The notes: a model not told the origin generated them from the letters alone. A DNA stretch of 31,745 bases from an uncultured Lachnoclostridium sp. (GCA_948330435.1 CAOJBY010000035.1:1-31745), one strand, 5' to 3'; counted from the first letter of the stretch, positions 19,547 to 27,790 are shown. Translations and numbers: made by a program.

Positions 19547-21019
19547 ATGCGAAAGACAGGACAGCCCTCATGGGCAAAGCGTATCTTAAAATTACTGGAG
19601 CAGGCAAGGGCGAAAGACCCGGATTTTGCAAGATTTGGGGCGTACAGCCACAAGTATAAGCTGTCACCGCCTGCCAGTGAGGAGACCATACGGGAATTTG
19701 AACAGCAGCAGGGCATCCGTCTGCCGGAAGAATATCGGGATTTTCTGATGCTGGTGGGAAATGGCGGTGCAGGCCCTTATTATGGACTTTATGGGGTGGA
19801 GACGCTCAAAAAGGAGCTTTGCGATTCCCGTGGCTCTCGTCTTTATCCAGTCCGGGAAGAGCCGGTGATCTATCCGAAGATGAGTGATGAGGACTGGGAC
19901 AGGGCGGCCGATCCACAGGGCAGGCGAGAGGGGAAAGAGGTGCATCCGTACGCCGGAGTCCTCCCTATCGGCAGCCAGGGCTGCACGCTTATGACAGGGC
20001 TGGTACTTACAGGAGACTACCGGGGACAGGTGGTTTATTATGATGAGGATTACTGCGGTCAGCCGTTTTTTGTGCGGGAAAAGGGGTTCCTTAAATGGTA
20101 TGAACGGTGGCTGCGGGAGGTGATTGCAGGCTACAGCGACGAGGAAATGGGATTTGGGCTGTATTTGGACGGAAATCCCGGCCAGTTGATGGAGCTGTAC
20201 GAGCAGACCGAAGATCCGGAGGAAAAGACGGAGATCATAGAGAGCTGCTATAAATTCGTATCCCTGCCCGGAAAACAGAAGACATTTTTTAAGAAAGCTT
20301 GTGCACAGGAAACCGACGTGCAAGTGCGGATGAAGCTCATTAAGCTGCTGGCTCATTTCCATGTGCCGGGGATGACGAAAGAGCTTGAAAAGCTGTGGGA
20401 ATGGGGAGCGTATGCGGAAGCGGTTTCCATTATCAACTATGAGGGAACCTGGGAGGTGAAAGAAGTATGGTATGAGAGGGTATTTGAGATACTGCCCAGG
20501 CTCCGGGGAGAGGGATTCCGGGATGCCTGTCATACCATCGCTATTATGAAAGATTATCCCAATGTCCATGCGGGAAGACTAAAGGATGCCCTGGCCCGAG
20601 AGGATCTGGATAATAATGGAAGAATAGCACTTTTCCACTGTATCCAGAAGCTGAAAGGAAAAGAAGAGGTGCTGGATTATTTTCTGCATTATCTGTCCAA
20701 AGAGGAAAATCCCACGCTGCTGATCTACGCCGTCTGGTGTACGGAGGGCGTGGATGATCGGCAGCTGCAGGAACTGTATGTACGGCTTATGGACAAGTAC
20801 AGGACCCATGAAAATGCGGTGTTTGATTATAAAGGCAGCCAGATGGTCTTAAGGGGCGGCGGCTGCATGGGAGCAAGCAGGCCGGAGGGACAGCTTGTGA
20901 GCAATCTGATGCGGCAGTTTGACTATTTCGGCCTGGATTACCGGGGCGGCTTTAAGCTTTTGATGGATGGGGGCAGATGGAAAGCGTGGAAACAGCAGAA
21001 TGGATTTCAGGGAGCATAG
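19547..21019 (+). CDS. SMI1/KNR4 family protein with helical-repeat C-terminal region
   Basis: A 490-residue protein. ATG 19547 is 6 nt after AGGAG; an ATG at 19526 in the same frame overlaps that site. Residues ~40-180 form the SMI1/KNR4 (SUKH) domain: PPASEETIREFEQQQGIRLP, then EEYRDFLMLVGNGGAGPYYG, then LPIGSQGCTLMTGLVLTGDY with RGQVVYYD. From about residue 200 on it is helical, HEAT-like, with QVRMKLIKLLAHFHVPGMTK and later similar helices. SUKH proteins are often immunity proteins to secreted polymorphic toxins; large stand-alone members also occur. Codon use is richer in G+C than in the cassettes, and it has its own terminator, so I place the array boundary here. Confidence 0.9.
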   Translation: MRKTGQPSWAKRILKLLEQARAKDPDFARFGAYSHKYKLSPPASEETIREFEQQQGIRLPEEYRDFLMLVGNGGAGPYYGLYGVETLKKELCDSRGSRLYPVREEPVIYPKMSDEDWDRAADPQGRREGKEVHPYAGVLPIGSQGCTLMTGLVLTGDYRGQVVYYDEDYCGQPFFVREKGFLKWYERWLREVIAGYSDEEMGFGLYLDGNPGQLMELYEQTEDPEEKTEIIESCYKFVSLPGKQKTFFKKACAQETDVQVRMKLIKLLAHFHVPGMTKELEKLWEWGAYAEAVSIINYEGTWEVKEVWYERVFEILPRLRGEGFRDACHTIAIMKDYPNVHAGRLKDALAREDLDNNGRIALFHCIQKLKGKEEVLDYFLHYLSKEENPTLLIYAVWCTEGVDDRQLQELYVRLMDKYRTHENAVFDYKGSQMVLRGGGCMGASRPEGQLVSNLMRQFDYFGLDYRGGFKLLMDGGRWKAWKQQNGFQGA

Positions 21020-21036
21020 CGAATTTAAGAAAGAAA

Positions 21037-21076
21037 ATGTGTGACAATTCTAAGCGGAGTTGTCACACATTTTTTT
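21037..21076 (+). terminator. Rho-independent terminator
   Basis: ATGTGTGACAA (21037-21047) pairs perfectly with TTGTCACACAT (21060-21070) across a 12-nt loop and is followed by a run of seven T. It lies 17 nt after the SMI1/KNR4 stop. Confidence 0.92.
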
Positions 21077-21438
21077 GGACGGAACCGCAGGTTGGGTGTG
21101 AATAGAGAGTGTGCAAAGATTATGCCTGTTTTTTTGGTGGAGTACCGTATGGGCAAGGATCTTGTCCGCCGTTTTGGTTCTCGTCTTAAAGAGATGGGTG
21201 GATAGACAGGAAATAGAACGCATATAAAAATGCAATTGATGGACTTGTTATTTGCTGATATATTATTCGTATAGATAATCTAAGAGGAATGGTTAAAAAA
21301 TAAATTTTAATGGGATGAAAATAAGAATCTTAGAAACAAGGAAAAGCATAAGATTTCGCTTGAGGCAATGGATGTGTATTTTGCAAAGCCGAGGCTTCTG
21401 CAGAAGAAGGATACAAAAGATATGGGAGGAGATGGAAG
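21077..21438 (+). other. Intergenic region, no complete gene
   Basis: These 362 bases hold a 27-codon open frame (21122-21205, MPVFLVEYRMGKDLVRRFGS...) without a ribosome binding site, probably a relic, followed by an AT-rich stretch (about 21225-21330) that may carry the promoter of the next gene. TTGTTA at 21245 and TATAGA at 21270 are 19 bp apart, which is a poor match. No repeat of the cassette type is seen. Confidence 0.5.
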
Positions 21439-22212
21439 TTGAAAAGGCATATCAATAATCCGTATAAAATGAATTGGAAAATGTATGGTTTAATTGGTGG
21501 AATATCCGTGTTAATAATGATTATTGCAGTTATTTGGAATGCTATTACTGATAGTCTTATTTCAGATATAGTCAAGAATTTGTCATTCGGATGTGTGGCA
21601 TCTACACTTGTTGCTTTGCTAATTGAAGTCGGAAATATAAAAGAAAAAAATGAAAAGGCAAATAGTGTATATGATGCAGTGTATATTGATTTAAAATATC
21701 AAATAATGTGGTATTTGGAGACCTGGGCACGTTTGTGCAGTGTCGCATATAAAGATGAAGACTATCGCCAGGAAAAGCATACTTGGATTGAATGGTATGA
21801 GATAACAAAAAGCAAATTTGCAGAATGTGATCATAGCAGGCAAGCAGAATTAATGCATTTCTTTAATCAGCAGCTGATGGTTAGCATAGATGGGATTGAA
21901 AAAGCCCTTAAACAAATAAACAGCCAGCAATATGTTCTAAATATTAATGGAATATATGATGAAAACTTAAGAAACATCCTTGCAGATTATAGTTTTGAAT
22001 TTTATGCAGCAAAATTAACTTTAGGAAGAGATTATGATAAAAATGATTTCAGGGGTTCATTTGATGCAATAAAGCAAGATTTAGTAAAGTACATATATAA
22101 TTGGGTAGACATAAGATATTACAATTATTGTAGATTTAAACCAAATTATTTCTATGGCGATAAAACAGAGATAATCCGAGCGATGCTGGAAAGTGAGAAA
22201 AGTAATAAATAA
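21439..22212 (+). CDS. Uncharacterised protein with two N-terminal membrane segments
   Basis: A 257-residue protein starting at TTG 21439, 8 nt after GGGAGGA. Two hydrophobic segments occupy residues ~15-35 (YGLIGGISVLIMIIAVIW) and ~46-62 (LSFGCVASTLVALLIEV). The rest is a ~190-residue helical cytoplasmic or extracellular domain rich in Tyr, Trp and Lys (VYIDLKYQIMWYLETWARLC, HTWIEWYEITKSKFAE). There are no catalytic motifs. The organisation resembles two-TM orphan proteins of Clostridia found in defence or mobile regions, but I cannot name a family. It is AT-rich compared with both neighbours, which suggests separate acquisition. Confidence 0.82.
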   Translation: MKRHINNPYKMNWKMYGLIGGISVLIMIIAVIWNAITDSLISDIVKNLSFGCVASTLVALLIEVGNIKEKNEKANSVYDAVYIDLKYQIMWYLETWARLCSVAYKDEDYRQEKHTWIEWYEITKSKFAECDHSRQAELMHFFNQQLMVSIDGIEKALKQINSQQYVLNINGIYDENLRNILADYSFEFYAAKLTLGRDYDKNDFRGSFDAIKQDLVKYIYNWVDIRYYNYCRFKPNYFYGDKTEIIRAMLESEKSNK

Positions 22213-22384
22213 TGCAGTAAAGTAGTTATGATGACTTATGAAAGCTTGTTCTATTATTTATAGCTGCTGTGTTTTCAATTTTTGCCGAATTTGGTGATGT
22301 CATCACAGAAAATGTCGAAGCCTCCGGTTATAATATTCTTGTACATAAAGAGTAAAACTACATAAGAAAAAGGAGGACGACAAA

Positions 22385-22453
22385 ATGTCTGCTGTCAATA
22401 TCAATCAGAATCACTTCCGGAGGAATGTACCGGGATGCTGTAAGGAGGTGTAG
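22385..22453 (+). pseudogene. 22-codon thioredoxin-like leader remnant
   Basis: AAAAAGGAGGACGACAAA gives an excellent ribosome binding site for ATG 22385. The peptide begins MSAVNINQNHF, a normal start for a thioredoxin (strand 1), then turns into HFRRNVPGCCKEV and stops at TAG, three bases before the rhodanese ATG. The WCGPC body is missing. I read it as a thioredoxin gene whose middle was deleted, leaving the start fused to the ribosome binding site of the next gene. It could still act as a translated leader. Upstream, 22213-22384 holds only short relic frames and a GGTGATGTCATCAC palindrome-like site. Confidence 0.5.
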
Positions 22454-22455
22454 TC

Positions 22456-22776
22456 ATGGGCTTTTTTAACTTCTTCGGACAAGGAAATATCAATCAGGGC
22501 GTGGAGGAATACAAGGCCACTCCCGGTGCCGTCCTGTTGGATGTGCGTACCATTTCGGAATACCGGGAGGGCCATATTCCCGGCAGCAAAAATGTACCCT
22601 TGCAGCAGCTTGAAAAAGCGGCCGCCGTGGCCGGGGATAAAGATACCCCTTTGTTTGTATACTGCTACTCCGGCTCCCGCAGCCGTCAGGCAGCCGGGAT
22701 ACTGAAACGTATGGGATACACCAAAGTGAACAACATCGGTGGGATTGCCGCTTACGCAGGAAAGGTGGAACAATAA
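22456..22776 (+). CDS. Single-domain rhodanese-like sulfurtransferase
   Basis: A 106-residue protein with TAAGGAGGTG upstream of ATG 22456. The rhodanese fold is evident: PGAVLLDVRTISEYREGHIP then GSKNVPLQQLEKA, a strand TPLFVYCYSGSRSRQAAGIL with the active-site loop CYSGSRS (nucleophile Cys near residue 76), and the end GYTKVNNIGGIAAYAGKVEQ. Such proteins carry persulfide sulfur on the Cys. It is one base short of overlapping the next gene, which itself ends in a second rhodanese domain, so the two form an operon for sulfane sulfur or thiol handling. Confidence 0.94.
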   Translation: MGFFNFFGQGNINQGVEEYKATPGAVLLDVRTISEYREGHIPGSKNVPLQQLEKAAAVAGDKDTPLFVYCYSGSRSRQAAGILKRMGYTKVNNIGGIAAYAGKVEQ

Positions 22777-22777
22777 G

Positions 22778-24469
22778 ATGAAAGTAGTGATTGTAGGAGG
22801 AGTAGCCGGCGGTGCGACTGCCGCAGCAAGAATCAGAAGACTGGATGAACAGGCCGAGATCCTCGTTTTTGAGCGTTCGGGGTATATTTCCTATGCGAAC
22901 TGCGGCCTGCCTTATTACATCGGAGATCAGATCACGGACTCCGAAGAGCTGACCCTGCAGACCCCGGAGAGTTTTTTCTCCCGGTTCCGGGTGAAAATGA
23001 AAGTGCACCATGAGGTTACCCGCATCCATCCCGACAGGAAAACTGTTTCTGTCAAAAATCTGGAGACCGGAGAGGAATTTGAAGAGACCTACGATAAGCT
23101 GATTTTGTCTCCCGGTGCAAAGCCGGCCCGGCCCAGACTTGCCGGTGTGGATATGGACAAGGTGTTTACCCTGCGGACGGTGGAGGATACGTTCCGGATC
23201 AAGGAGTACATCAATGAACACCATCCGAAATCTGCTGTTTTGGCAGGCGGCGGCTTTATCGGCTTGGAATTGGCGGAGAATTTTCGGGAGCTTGGCATGG
23301 AGGTGACGATCGTTCAGCGTCCGAAGCAGCTTATGAATCCCTTTGATGCAGATATGGCGTCTATGATCCACGGCGAAATGCGTAAGCATGGCGTGAAGCT
23401 TGCTCTGGGCCGTACCGTGGAGGGATTTGAGGAAAAGGACGGCGGCGTGGATGTGCTGCTGAAAGATGAAGCACCTCTCCATGCCGACATGGTGGTACTG
23501 GCCATCGGCGTTGTTCCGGATACGGCTCTGGCAAAGGAAGCCGGTCTGGAGCTTGGCATAAAGGGCAGCATCGTGGTCAATGACCGGATGGAGACTTCTG
23601 TGCCTGATATTTATGCCGCAGGGGATGCGGTGCAGGTGAAGCACTATGTTACCGGCAGGGATGCTCTGATTTCCCTGGCAGGTCCCGCCAACAAGCAGGG
23701 CCGTATCATTGCCGATAATATCTGCGGCGGCGACAGCCGCTATTTAGGCAGCCAGGGCAGCTCCGTGATCAAGGTATTTCGCATGACGGCCGCTGCCACC
23801 GGTATAAATGAGACGAATGCAGGGAAAGAGGGACTGGATGTGGATAGCGTTATTCTCTCGCCTATGAGCCACGCCGGTTACTATCCCGGCGGCAGGGTGA
23901 TGACGATGAAAGTGGTCTTTGAGAAAGAGACTTACCGTTTGCTGGGGGCTCAGATTGTGGGATATGAGGGCGTGGACAAGCGGATTGACGTATTGGCTAC
24001 AGCCATCCATGCCGGATTGAAAGCGACCCGGCTAAAGGATCTGGATCTTGCCTATGCACCGCCTTATTCTTCCGCAAAGGATCCGGTAAATATGGCGGGA
24101 TTTCTGATTGACAATATTGCCAATGGCACGCTGAAACAGTGGCGTCTGGCGGATGTCCATAAGGTGCCAAGGGACGGCAGCGTTACGCTGTTGGATGTAC
24201 GAACGGCAGAAGAATTTGCGGCCGGTCATATGGAGGGATTTGTGAATATTCCGGTGGATGAGCTGAGAGATCGGCTTGGGGAGGTTGCCTGCGGTAAGCC
24301 TGTCTATGTTATCTGCCAGAGTGGGCTGCGGAGTTATATTGCCTGCCGGATTTTGGAGGGGAATGGGTATGAAGCTTATAACTTTTCTGGGGGATTTCGG
24401 TTTTATGATGCGGTGGTGAATGATCGGGCGTTGATTGAAAGGGCGTATGATTGCGGGATGGATGGGTAG
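22778..24469 (+). CDS. CoA-disulfide reductase-like FAD/NAD(P)H oxidoreductase with C-terminal rhodanese domain
   Basis: A 563-residue protein; GGAAAGGTGG and ATG 22778. The N-terminal FAD-binding motif is VVIVGGVAGGATAAARIRRL. The single redox Cys lies in YISYANCGLPYYIG (Cys 42), the hallmark of the CoADR/Npsr/NADH-oxidase group. The NAD(P)-binding strand is SAVLAGGGFIGLELAENFRE. The second FAD motif is VPDIYAAGDAVQ, followed by a dimerisation domain. The last ~100 residues are a rhodanese domain (VTLLDVRTAEEFAAGHMEGF, then YVICQSGLRSYIACRIL with the active Cys). Fusions of this type reduce CoA persulfides, CoA disulfide or polysulfide. The adjacent rhodanese probably delivers sulfur. Confidence 0.94.
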   Translation: MKVVIVGGVAGGATAAARIRRLDEQAEILVFERSGYISYANCGLPYYIGDQITDSEELTLQTPESFFSRFRVKMKVHHEVTRIHPDRKTVSVKNLETGEEFEETYDKLILSPGAKPARPRLAGVDMDKVFTLRTVEDTFRIKEYINEHHPKSAVLAGGGFIGLELAENFRELGMEVTIVQRPKQLMNPFDADMASMIHGEMRKHGVKLALGRTVEGFEEKDGGVDVLLKDEAPLHADMVVLAIGVVPDTALAKEAGLELGIKGSIVVNDRMETSVPDIYAAGDAVQVKHYVTGRDALISLAGPANKQGRIIADNICGGDSRYLGSQGSSVIKVFRMTAAATGINETNAGKEGLDVDSVILSPMSHAGYYPGGRVMTMKVVFEKETYRLLGAQIVGYEGVDKRIDVLATAIHAGLKATRLKDLDLAYAPPYSSAKDPVNMAGFLIDNIANGTLKQWRLADVHKVPRDGSVTLLDVRTAEEFAAGHMEGFVNIPVDELRDRLGEVACGKPVYVICQSGLRSYIACRILEGNGYEAYNFSGGFRFYDAVVNDRALIERAYDCGMDG

Positions 24470-24476
24470 GTGGTGC

Positions 24477-24700
24477 CAGAAAAGGAGCTGCCGGGAAATA
24501 AGACAGCAGCCATTTCTATATCCGGTGTTCGGACGATTTGCGTACATTCTGTCTGCTATGAACGGACATTGCCTTGTAGCTTACTTTAGTGGTAGGGTTT
24601 TGGGGCACTGTCCGTCCATATCAGACAGCCTGTTCGCAAATAGCCGGACACTGGATATCAGAAAAGTCTGCTGTCTTATTTCCCGGCAGATCCTTTTCTG
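24477..24700. repeat. 224-bp long imperfect palindrome (MITE-like)
   Basis: The arm 24477-24532 (starting CAGAAAAGGAGCTGCCGGGA) pairs with 24643-24700 (ending TCCCGGCAGATCCTTTTCTG) over ~56 bp with few mismatches. The pairing continues inward (ATTTGCG with CGCAAAT; ACGGACATTGCC with GGCACTGTCCGT) to a ~30-nt tip. GGTAGGT lies just outside both ends (near 24465 and 24702). It contains no gene; the open frames through it are by-products of the symmetry. It begins 7 nt after the reductase stop and could also end transcription. Confidence 0.75.
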
Positions 24701-24848
24701 CGGTAGGTTTTGGGAAAGAGCAGTTGGGCTATGATGGTATAGGAGTTTATGGTATAATTACTAAAATGGGAGGTTTGAAGAGGATTGACATATCCCAAGC
24801 CGGGAGGATGAGGGATAGGAGTATGGGGGAAGTGTTGGAGGAATCGTT

Positions 24849-25196
24849 ATGGCAGGCATAAGGCTTTATTCGGGCGAGTCGCTGATTGGACAAGGACTTG
24901 TATCTTACAGGGATTTAGAAAAGCATACTTATCAATGCTGGCATGCCACAATCTATGTGACCAGCCAAAGAGTTTTCCTGAGTACTTATACGGATATTGA
25001 GCTTAAATTATCGAATATCAGGGGCTTTACCTTTGGCAGAATACTTCTCTTTTTCCCGTCTGTAACCATATATGGTCAGGCGGAGGAGACGGTAATCGGG
25101 CAGCATGGACTGGAAGAAGATGCGTATACATTTACCGGATTTCCTATAAAGAAGCTGAGAGGTTGGTTGAAGCAAGCGGGGGTTCGGGAATTATAA
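24849..25196 (+). CDS. Small PH/GRAM-like domain protein
   Basis: A 115-residue protein with GTTGGAGGAATC upstream of ATG 24849. It consists of successive strands: GESLIGQGLVSYRDLEKHTY, then ATIYVTSQRVFLSTYTDIEL, then SNIRGFTFGRILLFFPSVTI and a final helix PIKKLRGWLKQAG. The pattern 'xxYVTxxRVFLST...I.L..I..' is that of bacterial PH-like or GRAM-like domains. It has no signal peptide or membrane segment. The role is unknown; the next gene starts 12 nt later, so it is probably co-transcribed with the polymerase. Confidence 0.72.
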   Translation: MAGIRLYSGESLIGQGLVSYRDLEKHTYQCWHATIYVTSQRVFLSTYTDIELKLSNIRGFTFGRILLFFPSVTIYGQAEETVIGQHGLEEDAYTFTGFPIKKLRGWLKQAGVREL

Positions 25197-25208
25197 TGCG
25201 GGAGAGAA

Positions 25209-26735
25209 ATGATGAATCATCCTATTTATATCGCAATTGATTTGAAATCTTTTTATGCTTCCGTAGAATGTGTGGAACATAAGTTGGACCCGATGACTAC
25301 CAATCTGGTGGTGGCGGATGTGAGCAGGACGGAAAAAACGATCTGCCTGGCCGTGTCTCCGTCTCTGAAAGCATATGGAATCTCCGGGAGAGCCAGATTG
25401 TTCGAGGTGGTGCAGAGAGTAAGGGAGATAAACGCACAGCGGAGCATGTGTGCACCGGGGAGGAGGTTCACGGGAGCGTCCCAGGATGCGGAGGAATTAA
25501 AGGAGCATCCGGAGCTTGCAGTTGATTATATTGCGGCTCCGCCCCAGATGGCACATTATATGGAATGGAGCACAAAAATATATCAGATCTATTTGAAATA
25601 CGTGGCACCGGAGGACATTCATGTATATTCCATAGACGAGGTTTTTATGGATGCGGCTCCCTATCTGAAAGCAAACAATCTGTCCGTTCGGGACTTTGCC
25701 CGGAGGATTATACATGATGTGTTTGAGACAACCGGAATCACCGCAACGGCAGGGATTGGAACGAATCTATACTTGTGCAAGGTGGCCCTGGATATCGTGG
25801 CCAAGCATGTAGAGCCGGACGAGGACGGCGTTCGGATTGCAGAACTGGACGAGATGTCATACCGCAGACTGCTCTGGGCGTACCGTCCCCTCACGGACTT
25901 TTGGCGTGTGGGAGGGGGCTACGCAAAGAAGTTGGAAGCAAACGGCATGTTTACGATGGGGGATATAGCCAGATGTTCCATTGGAAAGCCGGGAGAATAT
26001 CATAACGAGGATCTTCTGTATCGGCTTTTCGGGATAAATGCGGAGCTTTTGATCGATCATGCCTGGGGCTGGGAGCCGTGCACCATTGCGGATATCAAAG
26101 CGTATAAGCCAAACTCCAACAGCGTGGGCTCCGGGCAGGTGCTCCATTATCCCTATACCTTTGAACAGGCCCGCCTGATCGTGATGGAAATGGCGGATCT
26201 TCTTGCCCTGGATTTGATGGATAAGGGTCTGGTGACGGACCAGATCGTGCTTACGGTAGGATATGACAGGGAAAATCTTACGGACCCGGTAAGAAATAAG
26301 TCCTATAAAGGCCCGGTTGCGGTGGACCGCTATGGACGGCGGGTTCCAAAGCATGCCCACGGCACAGGCAATCTGGAGCATAAGACTTCACTGGCAAGGC
26401 CGATTACGGATGCGGTGCTTGCCTTATATGATAAAATAGTTGATCCAAGGCTGCTTGTAAGGCGGGTGTATCTTACGGCAAACCGGGTAGTGAGCGAGGG
26501 GGTCGGGGATAGGGAAGACGCCTTTGAGCAGTTGGATTTGTTTACGGATTATGGGGCAAGGGAGAAGAAGCGGGCAGAAGAGAAAGCGGCCCTGGAAAAA
26601 GAAAAAAGGATGCAGCAGACGATCTTGTCCATAAAGAAGAAATACGGCAAGAACGCTGTCTTAAAAGGCATGAATCTCAGGGAGGGTGCCACTACGGCGG
26701 ACAGGAACAATCAGATAGGCGGGCATAAAGCCTGA
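25209..26735 (+). CDS. Y-family DNA polymerase, UmuC/UvrX-like
   Basis: A 508-residue protein starting at ATG 25209 or the adjacent ATG 25212 behind GGGAGAG. The catalytic metal sites are intact: YIAIDLKSFYASVECVE (first Asp and the YASVE motif) and VYSIDEVFMDAAPYL (SIDE). The GRARLFEVVQRV steric-gate region, helix-hairpin-helix TAGIGTNLYLCKVALDIVAK and little-finger domain follow. The C-terminal ~60 residues are a charged extension (EKKRAEEKAALEKEKRMQQT). Members of this clade perform error-prone lesion bypass and in Firmicutes commonly pair with a YolD-like gene, as here. No clear LexA box was spotted immediately upstream. G+C-rich. Confidence 0.95.
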   Translation: MMNHPIYIAIDLKSFYASVECVEHKLDPMTTNLVVADVSRTEKTICLAVSPSLKAYGISGRARLFEVVQRVREINAQRSMCAPGRRFTGASQDAEELKEHPELAVDYIAAPPQMAHYMEWSTKIYQIYLKYVAPEDIHVYSIDEVFMDAAPYLKANNLSVRDFARRIIHDVFETTGITATAGIGTNLYLCKVALDIVAKHVEPDEDGVRIAELDEMSYRRLLWAYRPLTDFWRVGGGYAKKLEANGMFTMGDIARCSIGKPGEYHNEDLLYRLFGINAELLIDHAWGWEPCTIADIKAYKPNSNSVGSGQVLHYPYTFEQARLIVMEMADLLALDLMDKGLVTDQIVLTVGYDRENLTDPVRNKSYKGPVAVDRYGRRVPKHAHGTGNLEHKTSLARPITDAVLALYDKIVDPRLLVRRVYLTANRVVSEGVGDREDAFEQLDLFTDYGAREKKRAEEKAALEKEKRMQQTILSIKKKYGKNAVLKGMNLREGATTADRNNQIGGHKA

Positions 26736-26807
26736 GATTAAAGAAACAGACCGGAAATGTGCATAAGGATTTTCGGTACGGACACTGGATTGGCAGGGAG
26801 TTAAGGA

Positions 26808-27308
26808 ATGAATCATGCAGACGATATGCAAAAGTATACCCTACAGGTACCCCGTAATACACACCCCTATGGGGCGGACGTACTTTGTACGTCAAGGTAC
26901 AGCGACATGATGGATCTTCCCCATCATACTTCTTCAAAAAGGCCCAGAATGCCTGTGGCGGACAGGGCCGCACAGTTCTCGCCCTTTGCGGCTCTTGGCG
27001 GATATGATGCCGCCATTCAGGAGATGGGGAGGTTCACGGGGGAGAAGATAGAACTGGATGAGAGCAGCAAAGCTGTTTTGGATGAAAAATTGCGGCTGAT
27101 CATGGAACGGATGCCGGAACGGCCGGAGATCACAATCACATATTTCCAACCGGATGATAAAAAAGAGGGGGGAATGTATGTGGAGGTCACTGGGTATGTG
27201 AAAAAATTGGACCCATATGGAAAGATGATTGTTATGGGGGATGGGACGCAGATCGGGATTGAGCAGATTTTGGATATTTCGGGGGAGGTTGTAAGGGGAA
27301 GCTTTTGA
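26808..27308 (+). CDS. YolD-like protein with an unusual structured N-terminal insertion
   Basis: A 166-residue frame from ATG 26808 (preceded by AGGGAGTTAAGGA). The YolD-like domain is evident from DMMDLPHHTSSKRPRMPVAD, then RAAQFSPFAALGGYDAAIQE, and later ITITYFQPDDKKEGGMYVEV with the terminal IGIEQILDISGEV. YolD proteins accompany Y-family polymerases. Normal members begin only a few residues before DLPHH; here ~30 extra residues (KYTLQVPRNTHPYGADVLC...) are encoded by a palindrome-rich segment containing CCCCTATGGGG and GACGTACTTTGTACGTC. An alternative start, ATG 26908 just before MDLPHH, has no good ribosome binding site. I infer an in-frame hairpin insertion. Confidence 0.85.
   Translation: MNHADDMQKYTLQVPRNTHPYGADVLCTSRYSDMMDLPHHTSSKRPRMPVADRAAQFSPFAALGGYDAAIQEMGRFTGEKIELDESSKAVLDEKLRLIMERMPERPEITITYFQPDDKKEGGMYVEVTGYVKKLDPYGKMIVMGDGTQIGIEQILDISGEVVRGSF
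26836..26905. repeat. Hairpin-rich insert in yolD-like gene
   Basis: Within 70 bp there are CCCCTATGGGG (26864-26874), GACGTACTTTGTACGTC (26877-26893) and four GTAC sites (26847, 26879, 26887, 26897). It is in frame with the gene on both sides. Confidence 0.5.
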
Positions 27309-27470
27309 GAGTTGCAGTCGGAGAAAATACGAGGGAAGTGATGAGGGAGACGGCGTTAATATAAGCTGTAATCAAAATTCCGAAAACATTTTATGAATCA
27401 AAAGGGGGACACAAAAGGCTTTGTTGACATTTCCCAAAAAGCCCTCAGAAGATGAGGTGAAGTTCGCAGA

Positions 27471-27790
27471 ATGAATAAGAATATAAAAGCCATTTTTTAT
27501 GGTATTAGGTACTGTCTGCCTGGTTTTTGGCCTGTTTCTGTTAAAGAAAGGCCAAAAAGAGGATTTTGACGGATATCTTCATAAAATATGGATATGAGAG
27601 GATTTTGACGGGGTTGGAGCAGGGAAAGTTTTTTATTATCAATAAGATTGAAAACAGTCATATAGAGGGTGTATTTTCTGCTTCCAATCTGCCTAGTGTA
27701 CTGGCTGAATATAATCCGGTCAGTACACTGGAGTGGTTTGATAATATAGAAGAGTGCGTAGAATCATTTAAGGAATTGAATATTTTTTAA
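27471..27790 (+). pseudogene. Remnants of one or two small genes
   Basis: ATG 27471 starts MNKNIKA and then, one frame away, continues FFMVLGTVCLVFGLFLLKKG, a clear single membrane segment, before TGA near 27597. A separate frame (27566-27790, first possible start TTG) reads YGYERILTGLEQGKFFIINK, then EGVFSASNLPSVLAEYNPVS and TLEWFDNIEECVESFKELN to TAA. GAGGATTTTGACGG occurs twice (27560 and 27597), so a short duplication may have scrambled the junction. The second frame looks like a real protein tail but lacks a good start. Neither is recognised. The interval 27309-27470 holds nothing else identifiable. Confidence 0.4.

Noticed and set aside
19664..20569. Long open frame on the minus strand opposite the SMI1/KNR4 gene
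   Set aside because: It is a G+C codon-bias shadow; the + strand frame has domain signatures, a ribosome binding site and a terminator.
22490..23644. 384-codon minus-strand open frame opposite the rhodanese/reductase genes
   Set aside because: Low-complexity His/Arg-rich translation with no family pattern; the + strand genes are unambiguous.
24435..24861. Overlapping open frames through the 224-bp palindrome as genes
   Set aside because: They arise from the inverted symmetry, have no ribosome binding sites, and match nothing recognisable.
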